A stretch of DNA of 64,000 nt, from assembly GCA_963834725.1 (NCBI GenBank), contig CAWICN010000001.1, positions 2,294,001 through 2,358,000 of the forward strand, written 5' to 3'. The notes under the pieces were generated by a model. That model was given only the letters and a program-made list of their open reading frames with translations. It had not been told where the DNA came from and searched no databases. How positions within the stretch are numbered: the first letter of the stretch is position 1; every line of letters begins with the position of its first letter. The position numbers were made by a program, and so were the translations under genes. Positions 16,826 to 25,736 of the stretch are shown in pieces. The DNA is from PALSA-693 sp963834725. Its GTDB lineage: Bacteria > Actinomycetota > Acidimicrobiia > Acidimicrobiales > Palsa-688.

Positions 16826-17980
16826 ATGGCTTATGAGATCGTCCGCTTCTCATATGACGGCGCGGTTGACGCCGACGGTCACGTCCTCGAGCCGGCCACC
16901 TTGTGGGAGGAATATCTCGAGGACAAGTACCAGGACCGGCCGATACGGATCGTCAAGGACGATGACGGTCTGGAAGAGTTGGAGATCAACGGCCAGCGTA
17001 GCCAGCGCACCCGCGCCGGCTCGCTGGGCCTGATGGGCGCCATGGGCGAAAAGGGGATCAAGCCCAGCGCCGACCGGCTGTACATGGACCACATTCCCTT
17101 CGGGGCCGGCAATCCGACCGAGCGGATCGAGCTCCTCGAGCGGGAGAACCTCGACCGGGCCTTGCTCTACCCGACCATCGGTCTGCTGTGGGAATGCGAG
17201 GTCGACGATCCGGAAATCACCCTCGCCTACCAGCGGGCCTACAACCGGTGGATCGCTGACTTCTGCCGGGACAGTGGCGGCCGGCTCGTGCCGATTGCCC
17301 AGCTGACTCTCCTCGATCCACAGGGCTCTGCCGACGAGCTCGAACGCGCCGTCGCCGACGGATGCAAGGGCGGGTTCGTCGCGCCCTTCACCCATAGCAA
17401 GAAACCCCATGGCCACCCCGACCACGACCCGCTGTGGGAGCGAGCCGAGGCGATTGGTGTCCCCCTCGCCATCCACCCCACCTTCGAGCCGCTCACGAAC
17501 CTGTCGCCGCGGTACACGCCCGGTGAGCTCGGCACGGCCGCGGGATTGTTTTACAGCGTCCTCGGCCATCAAGGGTCCGTGCAGGCGCTGCTGTCGTGCA
17601 TCTGCACCGGGATGCTCGATCGGTTTCCCGATCTCAAGCTGGGCGTGCTCGAGTCGGGCAGCGGCTGGATCGGCTTCATCCTCGACCGGGCCGACGCCAT
17701 CTTCGAGACGGGGATCGGCCAGGCGAGCAGGCTCAAGATGAAGCCGAGCGAGTATTTCAGCCGCCAATGCTTCATTTCGGGCGACCCCGACGAGACGGCG
17801 AGCGCCTACATCTTTGATCATGTGGGCGCACGTCAGTTCATGTGGGCTACCGATTACCCGCACCCCGATCACACCGGTAGCTGGGTTGAGTCGTTGACCC
17901 GTCTGGTGAAACCCTTGAGCGAGGAGACACGCATCCGCTTCCTGGGCGCCAACACCAACGAGATCTACTCGCTCGTCTAG
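16826..17980 (+). CDS. Amidohydrolase-2 family metal-dependent hydrolase/decarboxylase
   Basis: 384-residue TIM-barrel protein of the Amidohydro_2 (ACMSD-like) family. The first metal motif is D-x-H (DADGHVLEP) instead of H-x-H, as is common in the actinobacterial members. A barrel His lies in PLAIHPTFE and the catalytic Asp in WATDYPHPDH. Characterised relatives decarboxylate or hydrolyse aromatic or cyclic acids. A GGGAGGA Shine-Dalgarno lies about 10 nt before the ATG. It is a monocistronic unit divergent from the amidohydrolase at 14854. Confidence 0.8.
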   Translation: MAYEIVRFSYDGAVDADGHVLEPATLWEEYLEDKYQDRPIRIVKDDDGLEELEINGQRSQRTRAGSLGLMGAMGEKGIKPSADRLYMDHIPFGAGNPTERIELLERENLDRALLYPTIGLLWECEVDDPEITLAYQRAYNRWIADFCRDSGGRLVPIAQLTLLDPQGSADELERAVADGCKGGFVAPFTHSKKPHGHPDHDPLWERAEAIGVPLAIHPTFEPLTNLSPRYTPGELGTAAGLFYSVLGHQGSVQALLSCICTGMLDRFPDLKLGVLESGSGWIGFILDRADAIFETGIGQASRLKMKPSEYFSRQCFISGDPDETASAYIFDHVGARQFMWATDYPHPDHTGSWVESLTRLVKPLSEETRIRFLGANTNEIYSLV

Positions 17981-18578
17981 CACTTCCTGACCGGGGGCGA
18001 AGCCTCCAGTGATTGAGTGCTTCAGATCTCAACTACGTTGAGATTCGAAGTACTGAGGCTGCGTGATTGATCTGTCCATATGTGGTTTAGCAGTGGGTAG
18101 ATGAGGGGCCTACTGACTTAAGGATGGTGCCCGCCAGGGCGGCTGTTGCGCCGATATCTACTCGCAAATGGTCGGGCCACTCCCGGCGTCACCGAGTTCG
18201 GGGCTGGACCACAACACCGGTGTCCGGCGTCCGGTGTCCGGTGCGGCCTCGACCTTTGGTAACTCCGCTCACCTTTGGTGCGAGAACTACATCACATGTA
18301 GTTCCGGCTCCAAAAGTGGCGGGCTGGTCCAAAGGTCGGGGGCGGGCGGTCATCACTGACAACTACCGACGTCGCAACCGCAGCGATTACATGCGAGGCC
18401 GCACACCCCACCAGCTCCTCACCAATGACCCCACACCTTAGGCATCATGACCACCAACCGCAGCGCCCAAGGGTCACCTCGACCCCGGCCTGGAGGCGAC
18501 AGCCGGCGTAGCGAGGGCTGCCGCCCCGCCGTCCGACAAACGGCCCGGCTCCGGCTCCTGAGCAACAGCCGGCAGCCG
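17981..18578. other. Gene-poor interval with one dyad
   Basis: About 600 bp with no supportable gene on either strand. A hairpin of 8 bp with a 3-nt loop (ATCTCAAC, TAC, GTTGAGAT) sits at 18026-18044. A 2x2 internal loop and a further CTTC/GAAG pairing extend it. It lies 45 nt after the amidohydrolase stop and lacks a T run, so it may be a terminator or an operator. GTCCGG(T/C)-type short repeats occur at 18218-18245. Confidence 0.4.
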
Positions 18579-19511
18579 TTAACCCCCTGGCCGGACCTTC
18601 GGGTAATCGGCATACGACTCTTTGAACACCCCCGAGTGCAGCAACACCACCGCGGCCACCCGGTCAGTGTCCGCGTCGGTAATGGTGGTGCGGGTCCAGT
18701 AGGACTCTGTCCGCCGGCTCTGGCTGAGGCCCACGATCTCCTGCCCGAGCGTGTAGGTCTGGCCAACGAAGACCGGCCCCTCGACCAGACGGATCTCCAG
18801 GTCGAGGAACAAGCCGAGCGCGGGGCCGCGAACCGGCCAGCGAGCTCCCACTTTGTTGGACAGGACGCTGATCATCTCCATCGGGAGGATGGCGCGCCCC
18901 CAGGGCGAGCTCGCACCGCCCTCAGGCGTGTACCAGGGATGAGGCTCGGTGATGCGCTCCAGCTTCTCGGCGAGGGAGAACGGATACCCGAGGCCGTTTG
19001 GGTCGGTGTTGTTGACCGACACCTGGACCAATTCGTCGTTGCGCATCCCGACCCGCAGCTGGTCGACGATGAACAGATCACCCGGGTCGCCCTGCGAGCT
19101 CCGCCGCGCCTCGAGCTCGGTCTCGGGATGATCAGGGCCGACCGACGCCGTTCCGGTCAGCACGGACGTCCCATCGGCCTTGTGAGCTTCCACCCGTCCG
19201 AAAGCCGGCCCGCCGGTCGTCAGTGAGGCCTGCACCTGCTCGCCTTCGACCACCATCGTGCGGAAATGGCAGCTGACACAACCGCGTTCGAACCAGGCCT
19301 GACCCCACAACCCGACAGCAAGCGGGTCGATCTGGCTGAAATGGGTTGGTGCCTCGATCGGCGCGCCGATCAGGCCGAGCGTCGCGGCAGTCTCCGCGTC
19401 GTGAACGCTCGAATGGCCACCGACCTCCTGCGCCTGCAGCATCTGGGCAGGCGAACGAAGCGGTCCGGTCAGGGTGATCTCGGTGGCGAAGCCAGACGGG
19501 TCAGCGCTCAT
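18579..19511 (-). CDS. Hotdog-fold (MaoC-like/FAS1-like) dehydratase-type protein
   Basis: 310 residues from MSADPSGF. It looks like a double-hotdog protein of the type fused or linked to acyl-CoA catabolism. The segment GLIGAPIEAPTHFSQIDPLA resembles the hotdog helix of FAS1-like dehydratases, and ERGCVSCHFRTMVVEGEQVQ follows as the next strands. The classical MaoC D-x(4)-H catalytic pair is not obvious. It starts 5 bp after the stop of the acetoacetate-decarboxylase-like gene and is the last gene of a four-gene minus-strand operon. A role in hydrating or dehydrating an enoyl-CoA is inference. Confidence 0.55.
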   Translation of the reverse strand: MSADPSGFATEITLTGPLRSPAQMLQAQEVGGHSSVHDAETAATLGLIGAPIEAPTHFSQIDPLAVGLWGQAWFERGCVSCHFRTMVVEGEQVQASLTTGGPAFGRVEAHKADGTSVLTGTASVGPDHPETELEARRSSQGDPGDLFIVDQLRVGMRNDELVQVSVNNTDPNGLGYPFSLAEKLERITEPHPWYTPEGGASSPWGRAILPMEMISVLSNKVGARWPVRGPALGLFLDLEIRLVEGPVFVGQTYTLGQEIVGLSQSRRTESYWTRTTITDADTDRVAAVVLLHSGVFKESYADYPKVRPGG

Positions 19512-19516
19512 GGACG

Positions 19517-20245
19517 TCAGCCTATGCCTTGCGGTGAGGCCGGCACCGCCTGGTGGGCGGCGGAGACCTCGCCGAGGGTGATCGTCCCTTCCACGTAGCA
19601 CGCCGAGATCACCTTGCGGCTGGCCAGGCGTCGCCACAGATCGCCGCGGTCACGGCCGGCGTCGGTCTCGATCGTGGCTCCCTTCGACAGCGACGCCGAG
19701 GTCGCCGCCACCTCGAGGGCGAAGTCGGTGAGCTCGACCCGATCCCCGGCGGTGCGGTAAGTGACCCACCGATCCCAGCGGAGCATCGCCGGGTCGATCG
19801 GGTGGGGGGAGGGAAGACGAGCGTGTAGGGCGGGCCTACCTTCGGGCCGGACCTCTGCCAACACGCCCCTTTGGTCCGTGTCGAGGCGAACCGAACCTTC
19901 GACGACGGGACCTCCAAACGTTCCGGCCACCGCGTCAGCGGGACCGTCGACCACGAGTTGCACGGCGACGTTCCGGGGCGTCATGGCATACCGGCCTGAG
20001 ACACTGAGCGCCCCGATGGTCAGGGCGCCGGCGGGCGAGTCCGGCGCGGCAACGACGATCAACCGGCCATACGTCGGCAGCGGACGGCTCATGTCGGTGG
20101 GCAGATAGGCGAGGGCACTGGCCTTCGCCACCTCGAAAGTGATCTGGGCGACACGAGCGTCTTTGAGCTCCCACGGCGCCGGGTGCTGACCATCAATCGC
20201 CGGGGCCTGCACCTCCGATCCTACGAGCGTTCCGAACTCGGGCAT
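19517..20245 (-). CDS. Acetoacetate decarboxylase-like protein
   Basis: 242 residues. The central part (ALAYLPTDMSRPLPTYGRLI, then NVAVQLVVDGPADAVAGTFG) resembles the acetoacetate-decarboxylase superfamily beta-barrel, in which a Lys forms the Schiff base. I cannot point confidently to that Lys here, so the protein may be a non-decarboxylating member. The ATG is preceded by GAAGGAGAAG. It lies 10 bp after the DegV gene in the same operon. Confidence is limited to the fold. Confidence 0.45.
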   Translation of the reverse strand: MPEFGTLVGSEVQAPAIDGQHPAPWELKDARVAQITFEVAKASALAYLPTDMSRPLPTYGRLIVVAAPDSPAGALTIGALSVSGRYAMTPRNVAVQLVVDGPADAVAGTFGGPVVEGSVRLDTDQRGVLAEVRPEGRPALHARLPSPHPIDPAMLRWDRWVTYRTAGDRVELTDFALEVAATSASLSKGATIETDAGRDRGDLWRRLASRKVISACYVEGTITLGEVSAAHQAVPASPQGIG

Positions 20246-20255
20246 CTCTTCTCCT

Positions 20256-21092
20256 TCATGTCTCGAGAAACGGCGCCACGCCGACGCCGACCGCGCCGGG
20301 CCCGAACTGCGCCCCGAAGGTCGGGCTCAGCTCGGTGATCTCCAGCCGTACGACATTGAAGCGCTGCCGGGCCTGGTCAGCGATGAGCGCCGCATCCTGT
20401 GGGTTTTCGGCGTGATCGACACAGACCACCATGGGGCGATTTTCACCGGCGCGACGCCCCACCTCGGTGAGCAGACGATCGTAGGCTTCCGGGCGCGACC
20501 CGGCGACGGCGACGCCGGTTAGCCGGGTGCCGGCCCGCACGACGATCATGTCATCGCCCAGCTCACCCAGCCGCTCCTCGATCAGCTTGAGCCGCCCGTT
20601 GCGATCAAGCCAGTCAAGGGCAGCCGGCACGAACATCGAGTCGCTGGCCGGGGCCAGCTCGTCGACGGTGTCGATGAGCCGGGCCAGCTCCCACCCGGCC
20701 TTCACACCCTCCTGAAGCGACAGCAACAGCGCTGCCAAACCAGCCGACGGCACCCCGGGGTTGACGATCTTGATGGTTGCCGGCTGGAGAGTCACCGCCG
20801 CGGCGTTGGCCGAGGTAAACGACGGGATCATGTCGAACGGCATGACCAGGCACAGCACCGATCCGCCCTCGGTCAGGGCTTTTTCGAAGGCGGCGCGGTA
20901 CTCGTCCTCGTTGGGGCACGAGAGGTACGGCGCTTCGTCGGTCGAGTGCAGCCGGCGGTAGAACTCTTCTGGAGTGATTTCGGAATCGGAGAAGTTCCTG
21001 TCGCTGAAGGCGACGCGTGCCGGCACGACGTGGATTCCCGAGCCCTCGGGGAGATCCGCAGTGGAGTCGGTGACGAGAGCGGTAGGGGTCAT
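20256..21092 (-). CDS. DegV family fatty-acid-binding protein
   Basis: 278 residues beginning MTPTALVTDSTADLP, the DegV signature, with PYLSCPNEDEYRAAF and SADIVNPGVPSAG-like (IKIVNPGVPSAG) segments lining the ligand tunnel. DegV/FakB proteins bind one long-chain fatty acid and, in Firmicutes, present it to the kinase FakA. No FakA homologue is visible in this window. Its ATG overlaps the LLM oxidoreductase stop as ATGA (21089-21092), so it is translationally coupled to a flavin monooxygenase. That pairing suggests delivery or sequestration of an acyl substrate. Confidence 0.85.
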   Translation of the reverse strand: MTPTALVTDSTADLPEGSGIHVVPARVAFSDRNFSDSEITPEEFYRRLHSTDEAPYLSCPNEDEYRAAFEKALTEGGSVLCLVMPFDMIPSFTSANAAAVTLQPATIKIVNPGVPSAGLAALLLSLQEGVKAGWELARLIDTVDELAPASDSMFVPAALDWLDRNGRLKLIEERLGELGDDMIVVRAGTRLTGVAVAGSRPEAYDRLLTEVGRRAGENRPMVVCVDHAENPQDAALIADQARQRFNVVRLEITELSPTFGAQFGPGAVGVGVAPFLET

Positions 21093-22198
21093 CCCCTGGC
21101 ACCGGCGGCCGTCGGTTGGGTCGGCTCGGCTTCGCGGAAGGCCGGTATGACCTGTTCGCCGAAGAGCCGAAGCGATTGCAGCACCCGCTCGTGGGGGATG
21201 GCCTCACCGACGGTGATCAAGAAAACCATGCGGTCGACACCTGCCTCCTCCCAGAACCGCAACGCACTGATGCACGCGTCGGGGTCGCCTATCGGTGTGC
21301 CCTCGCCGACCGGTCCGACGATGTCGCCGGGCCGGGTTCGCAGCGGCAAGGCGCTGGAGTGTGCGTGATACGCGGGGGACGGATAGACGGCACCCACGCC
21401 GGTGAGGTGCACTGCCCGGGTCATAAACTGAATGACGGCGTTGCCGCCGATGGCCTTGGCCTCGGCGTCATCCTCACCGCAGAACATAAACGACACGGCG
21501 TTCACCTGGTCATTGACGAACTCACCGATCGGTTCGCAGGTCCGGATCGCCCGGCGGTAGTCCCTGACGATGTTCACGTAGTCGACCGGCGCCGCCAGCG
21601 TGACACCAAGGGCCCCGATCCCGCGCTCGCCCGCCTGGACGGCGGTCTCGGGCGATTGGACCGCAACCCAGAGCGGGGGGTGCGGCTTCTGGCGGGGCTT
21701 CGGAATGATGTTGCGCTCGGGGAAACTGAGGAACCGCCCGTCCCACGAAAACGAGTCACTGCGCCACATCTTCACGATGGCCCGGGTGCATTCATCCCAC
21801 ATCTCTTTGGTGTAGTCCGGCTCGCACCCGAACGCACCAAGCTCGGTCCAGGTAGCCGAGCGTCCCGTACCGAACTCGAGGCGGCCGTTGCTCAGAATGT
21901 CCAGTACCGCGGCCCGCTCGGCAATGCGCGCCGGGTGGTTGACGGGCGGAAGGGCGAGGGCGATGCCGTGGCCGAACCGGATCCTCTCGGTGCGCGCCGC
22001 GCAGTACGAGAGGAACACCTCGGGCGCGCTGCAGTGGCTGTACTCCTCGAGGAAATGGTGCTCGACCGCCCACACCTGGTCGAAGCCGGCTTGCTCGGCG
22101 GCTACGACCTGTTCGACCGCCTGCTGATAGACGCGATATTCGGACTCCTCGTCCCATGGGCGCAGCACGGAATGCTCATAGATGATTCCAAATTTCAC
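21089..22198 (-). CDS. LLM-class (bacterial luciferase-like) flavin oxidoreductase
   Basis: 369-residue TIM-barrel luciferase-like monooxygenase. Signatures are WAVEHHFLEEYSHCSAPEV, RIAERAAVLDILSNGRLEFG and the flavin-phosphate segment near GTGRSATWTELGAFG. It uses FMNH2 or F420; the VEHHF type is more often FMN-linked. The start is GTG 22198, preceded by GGGGAGGAAAC. It is the first gene of the operon LLM-DegV-ADC-like-hotdog, divergent from an F420-type oxidoreductase at 22356. Confidence 0.85.
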   Translation of the reverse strand: MKFGIIYEHSVLRPWDEESEYRVYQQAVEQVVAAEQAGFDQVWAVEHHFLEEYSHCSAPEVFLSYCAARTERIRFGHGIALALPPVNHPARIAERAAVLDILSNGRLEFGTGRSATWTELGAFGCEPDYTKEMWDECTRAIVKMWRSDSFSWDGRFLSFPERNIIPKPRQKPHPPLWVAVQSPETAVQAGERGIGALGVTLAAPVDYVNIVRDYRRAIRTCEPIGEFVNDQVNAVSFMFCGEDDAEAKAIGGNAVIQFMTRAVHLTGVGAVYPSPAYHAHSSALPLRTRPGDIVGPVGEGTPIGDPDACISALRFWEEAGVDRMVFLITVGEAIPHERVLQSLRLFGEQVIPAFREAEPTQPTAAGARG

Positions 22199-22343
22199 AG
22201 TTTCCTCCCCGTTGCGGCCGGCACTGGGGGCTCGGCGACCACCCGGCCGTGCCAGGCAACATCCGTGCAGCGCACGTGCAGAGCAACGGCCGTCTCAGAT
22301 TCATCCTAGTGGGCGACACAATGCTGTTCCTGAGGGGTCCTGC

Positions 22344-22349
22344 TAAGTT
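22344..22349 (+). promoter_or_regulatory. Candidate -10 box, leaderless start
   Basis: TAAGTT followed by exactly 6 nt and GTG 22356. No Shine-Dalgarno is present, which supports a leaderless transcript. Confidence 0.45.
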
Positions 22350-22355
22350 CGGAAC

Positions 22356-23393
22356 GTGAAACTCTCGACCTCAGTCGCATATACCGGCGATCCCCGCCAG
22401 GCCGCCACCCGAGCTCAGGATCTGGAGCGGGCGGGTATCGACATGATCTGGGTGGCGGAGCTGTACAGCTTCGACGCGGTGAGCCTGCTCGGTTACCTGG
22501 CCGGCCAGACGGAGCGAGTGGAGCTGGCGTCGGGAATCCTGCCCCTGTATTCGCGAACGCCGACGCTGACGGCAATGACGGCCGCCGGTCTCGACGCCGT
22601 CTCAGGGGGGCGCTTCGTGCTCGGCATCGGCTCGTCCGGCCCCCAGGTGATCGAAGGGTGGCATGGCGTGCCCTTCGACAAGCCACTGACCCGCACCCGG
22701 GAGATCATCGATGTCTGCCGCCAGGTCTGGCGCCGGGATCGGGTCGAACACCACGGCCCGGCCTATCAGATCCCTCTCCCCGAGGAGCAGGGGACGGGTT
22801 TGGGCAAGCCGCTCAAGATCATCAATCATCCCGTTCGGGAGCGCATTCCGGTCTTCGTGGCCAGCCTCGGACCGGCCAACGTGAAGATGACCGCGGAGAT
22901 AGCCGAGGGCTGGCTCCCCGCCTTTTTCCATCCCGACAAGGCGCACGAAGTCTGGGGCGCCGACCTCGACGCCGGGCTGGCCCAGCGCGATCCGGAACTG
23001 CCGCCGCTCGAGATCTCGGCCGGCGGCGTGCTGTCGATCTGCGACCGCGACACTGCGCACCGACTGCGGGAGGCGGGTCGCGGCGGCACTGCGCTGTACG
23101 TCGGTGGCATGGGTGCGAGGGGCAAGAACTTCTACAACAACGTCTTTCGGCGCTATGGGTACGAGCAGGAGGCCGAGCAGATTCAGGACCTCTTCCTGTC
23201 GGGCAAACGAGCCGAGGCCGAGGCGCTCGTCCCCGAGGACTACCTGGCCGCCACCGCTATGGTCGGCGACGAAGGCGAGGTGCGCGAACGGGTCGAGGCC
23301 TACAAGGCGGCCGGCGTCACTGTGCTCAGTGTCAATCCCGTGGGCGAGAAGCCACTGGAGCTGATCGAGAAGGTCAAGACCTGGGTGAGCTAA
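22356..23393 (+). CDS. F420-dependent oxidoreductase, Rv3520c-like LLM family
   Basis: 345 residues. The sequence follows the mycobacterial Rv3520c group closely: SGGRFVLGIGSSGPQVIEGW, KPLTRTREIIDVCRQVWRR, ALYVGGMGARGKNFYNNVFR and a C-terminal AAGVTVLSVNPVG. That family uses coenzyme F420 and is often found in sterol or lipid catabolic regions. The GTG start has a TANNNT box 6 nt upstream. It is transcribed away from the LLM operon. Confidence 0.85.
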   Translation: MKLSTSVAYTGDPRQAATRAQDLERAGIDMIWVAELYSFDAVSLLGYLAGQTERVELASGILPLYSRTPTLTAMTAAGLDAVSGGRFVLGIGSSGPQVIEGWHGVPFDKPLTRTREIIDVCRQVWRRDRVEHHGPAYQIPLPEEQGTGLGKPLKIINHPVRERIPVFVASLGPANVKMTAEIAEGWLPAFFHPDKAHEVWGADLDAGLAQRDPELPPLEISAGGVLSICDRDTAHRLREAGRGGTALYVGGMGARGKNFYNNVFRRYGYEQEAEQIQDLFLSGKRAEAEALVPEDYLAATAMVGDEGEVRERVEAYKAAGVTVLSVNPVGEKPLELIEKVKTWVS

Positions 23394-23452
23394 CCCGATG
23401 CCAGCACGCCGACACCACGCAGGTGGCGGCGGCGCCGACTCTCGGTGCGTGC

Positions 23453-23516
23453 TAGGCTCACAAGTACAATTGATATCGGTGTCGGGTGGGACTGAGACAC
23501 CATACTGAGACACCAC
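23453..23516 (+). promoter_or_regulatory. Candidate -10 box and a 13-bp direct repeat in the leader
   Basis: TAGGCT at 23453-23458 could act as a -10 box; no -35 is convincing. Downstream, ACTGAGACACCA(T/C) occurs twice in tandem at 23491-23516, between this box and the amidohydrolase start, as a possible regulator site. Confidence 0.3.
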
Positions 23517-23534
23517 GCCCAAACGGGGGTGCAT

Positions 23535-25262
23535 ATGACCGAGTACGACGTCCACATCAAAGGTGGAACGGTTGTCGATGGCACAAGAGTCCCGCGCTTT
23601 CGGGGTGATGTGTGGATCAAAGATGGGAAGATCGCCCAGATCGGCGGCCGACCCAACGGACTGGCCGACCGCGAGATCGACGCTGACGGCCTCATCGTCG
23701 CGCCCGGCTTCGTAGACCTCCACACTCATTACGACGCCCAGATCCGCTGGGACCCGTGGTGCAGCATCTCGAGCTGGCATGGCGTCACTTCAGTCGTGCT
23801 CGGTAACTGTGGGTTCGGCTTCGCACCCTGCCGTCCGGAGTTCCGCGAACGCTCGATGCTGACCATGACCCGCACCGAAGCCATCCCGCTCGAGGCCATG
23901 CGGCTCGGCATGAACTGGGATTGGGAGACCATTCCTGAGTACCTGGATAGCCTCGACGCCACCCCTATGGGGGTCAACTGTCTGCAGTACATGCCGGTGG
24001 CGCCCCTGATGATCTATGTCATGGGGCTGGAAGCGGCCAAGTCTCGACCTGCCACCCCCGGGGAGCGGAAGGAGATGCAGCACCTTCTCCACGAGGGTAT
24101 GGACGCCGGCCTGTGCGGCTTCTCACTTCAACGGCTCGGCGAGCACAGCGTGCAGGCTGACTTCGATGGCACGCCCATGGTCACCGACACGATGGCCGAC
24201 AAGGACATCCTCGCTCTGTGCCAGGTCCTCGCTGAGCGGGACGAGGGCTTCATCCAGGTCACCCAGGCCACGGGCGCGATCAAGGCGGACCTGGCGTTCG
24301 TCGAGAAGATGGCGAAGGTCGCCAAGCGGCCCGTGCTCCACAACCTCGTGTTCGCCGGCCCCGATCCCAAGATCCACACGCGCAGCCTCAAATGGCTCGA
24401 GAGAACCAATGACAAAGGCCTGCGCATCTTCGGGCAGGGCGCGACCCTGCGGTCCGGGTTCGCCTTCACGATGGCCGACTGGAACCTGTACGACGCCAGC
24501 GAGGCCTGGAACGAGGCCACCACCGGCACCAAGGAGGACAAGCTCCGGAAGCTGGCGGACCCCGAGATCCGCGAGCGGCTGAAGGCCGAGATCGGCGAAG
24601 CCGAGGCCCGGCTGGTCCGGGCTAACGCCATCGCCGGACCGATCCCGAATCTGATCGTTCAGGGCGTCAACCGCCAGGCCAACCTCCAGTCCTACGTCGG
24701 CAAGTCGGTCGGCCAGATCGCCGAGGAGGAGGGCAAGCACTACATCGACGCCATGCTCGACCTGTCCGTCGCCGGCGACCTCAACGTCGAATTCCTCGGC
24801 CCCTCACGGGGCTCCGACGCCACCAACGTCGGCGAACTGATCACCGATAGCCCCTACACCTTCCCCGGTGTCTCGGACGGCGGCGCCCACACCAAATTCT
24901 TCAATGGTGGCTCCTACACCACCGACTTTCTGCTCTGGCTCGTGCGGGACGAGAAGAAGATCAGCTTGGAGGAGGCCCACTTCCGCCTCAGCGCCCTGCC
25001 GGCGCACGCGGCCGGTTTCCGTGACCGCGGCATGCTTCGCGAGGGGGCCCCGGCCGATGTGGTCGTCTACGAGCTCGACAGCCTCGACGTGGAGCCGCGC
25101 TGGGTCGGGGAGGCCGTCAGCGACTTTCCTGGCGGTGAGTGGCGGCGGGTGCAGCGAGCCCAGGGGTACAAGGCGATTCTGGTAAACGGCGAGGTCACCT
25201 TCGAAGACGGCGAGTGCACGGGCGCCACGCCCGGCAAGCTCCTGCGCCACGGCCGCGGCTAG
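23535..25262 (+). CDS. N-acyl-D-amino-acid deacylase-family amidohydrolase
   Basis: 575 residues, third intact member of this family in the window. Metal-site motifs are DLHTHYDAQIRWD, the Cys of VVLGNCGFGFAP, a barrel His in RPVLHNLVFAG and the catalytic Asp in GVSDGGAHTKFF. The C-terminal sandwich is complete. ATG 23535 follows GGGGGTG; a GTG two codons earlier is also possible. It has a different insert pattern from the other two (longer region around 290-400), so the substrate is probably different. It is a single-gene unit after the F420 oxidoreductase. Confidence 0.8.
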   Translation: MTEYDVHIKGGTVVDGTRVPRFRGDVWIKDGKIAQIGGRPNGLADREIDADGLIVAPGFVDLHTHYDAQIRWDPWCSISSWHGVTSVVLGNCGFGFAPCRPEFRERSMLTMTRTEAIPLEAMRLGMNWDWETIPEYLDSLDATPMGVNCLQYMPVAPLMIYVMGLEAAKSRPATPGERKEMQHLLHEGMDAGLCGFSLQRLGEHSVQADFDGTPMVTDTMADKDILALCQVLAERDEGFIQVTQATGAIKADLAFVEKMAKVAKRPVLHNLVFAGPDPKIHTRSLKWLERTNDKGLRIFGQGATLRSGFAFTMADWNLYDASEAWNEATTGTKEDKLRKLADPEIRERLKAEIGEAEARLVRANAIAGPIPNLIVQGVNRQANLQSYVGKSVGQIAEEEGKHYIDAMLDLSVAGDLNVEFLGPSRGSDATNVGELITDSPYTFPGVSDGGAHTKFFNGGSYTTDFLLWLVRDEKKISLEEAHFRLSALPAHAAGFRDRGMLREGAPADVVVYELDSLDVEPRWVGEAVSDFPGGEWRRVQRAQGYKAILVNGEVTFEDGECTGATPGKLLRHGRG

Positions 25263-25267
25263 CCGCG

Positions 25268-25327
25268 GCCAGACTCGGCCAGGCCGACCGGATACCGGCC
25301 AGACTCGGCCAGGCCGACCGGATACCG
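25268..25327. repeat. 30-bp tandem repeat, two copies plus partial
   Basis: Two exact 30-bp units starting GCCAGACTCGGCC and ending GGATACCG, plus 7-8 nt of a third, lie directly after the amidohydrolase stop. Confidence 0.85.
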
Positions 25328-25496
25328 GCCAGCTCCTGCCGCTGCCCCCCAGTAGCGGCGGGAGCTGGCTCCGGCCGTCCCGACAAGCTCTTGCCGCATT
25401 CTCGCGGCTGAGAGTCGGCCCGCCGACCTCGGGCTGGTTGCTGCCGAGCCGCAGGCATTTGCCCATATGCCCGGACCCAGTCCGGGGCCCTCAGGC

Positions 25497-25541
25497 ATTG
25501 TGCTATGAAAACCGCGTATTACGCGGTTTTCATAGCACAAT
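25497..25541. repeat. 45-nt perfect palindromic element, copy 1
   Basis: A perfect 22-bp inverted repeat around a single central T (25519). The left arm runs ATTGTGCTATG, AAAACCGCGTA and the right arm is its exact reverse complement. AT-rich arms flank a CCGCGTATTACGCGG core. A second copy with an almost identical right arm occurs at 52045-52091. The element stands in a 474-bp gap between an amidohydrolase and the end of the ABC operon; apart from this and the 30-bp repeat that gap holds nothing recognisable. Confidence 0.9.
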
Positions 25542-25736
25542 CGCGGCGTAGGAGCAGTCGGCGCCACTCACGCCTCGACCGCCCGCCTAGCTCCCGATGA
25601 CACGTTGCGTCGAGAGCCAGGCCGCAGCGCCGCCCCGCCACGACGGTCGCGCGGACGCAAGCCGAGGCCGGCTCGCACCCTGTACTCCACGACGACCGTG
25701 GTGCAGGAGCCTCCCGGGCTCCGGGCCTACCTGGGC

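Noticed and set aside
19280..19310. tRNA-like T-loop sequence (GGTTCGAAC on the minus strand)
   Set aside because: It lies inside the hotdog gene and no acceptor, D or anticodon arms can be drawn around it.
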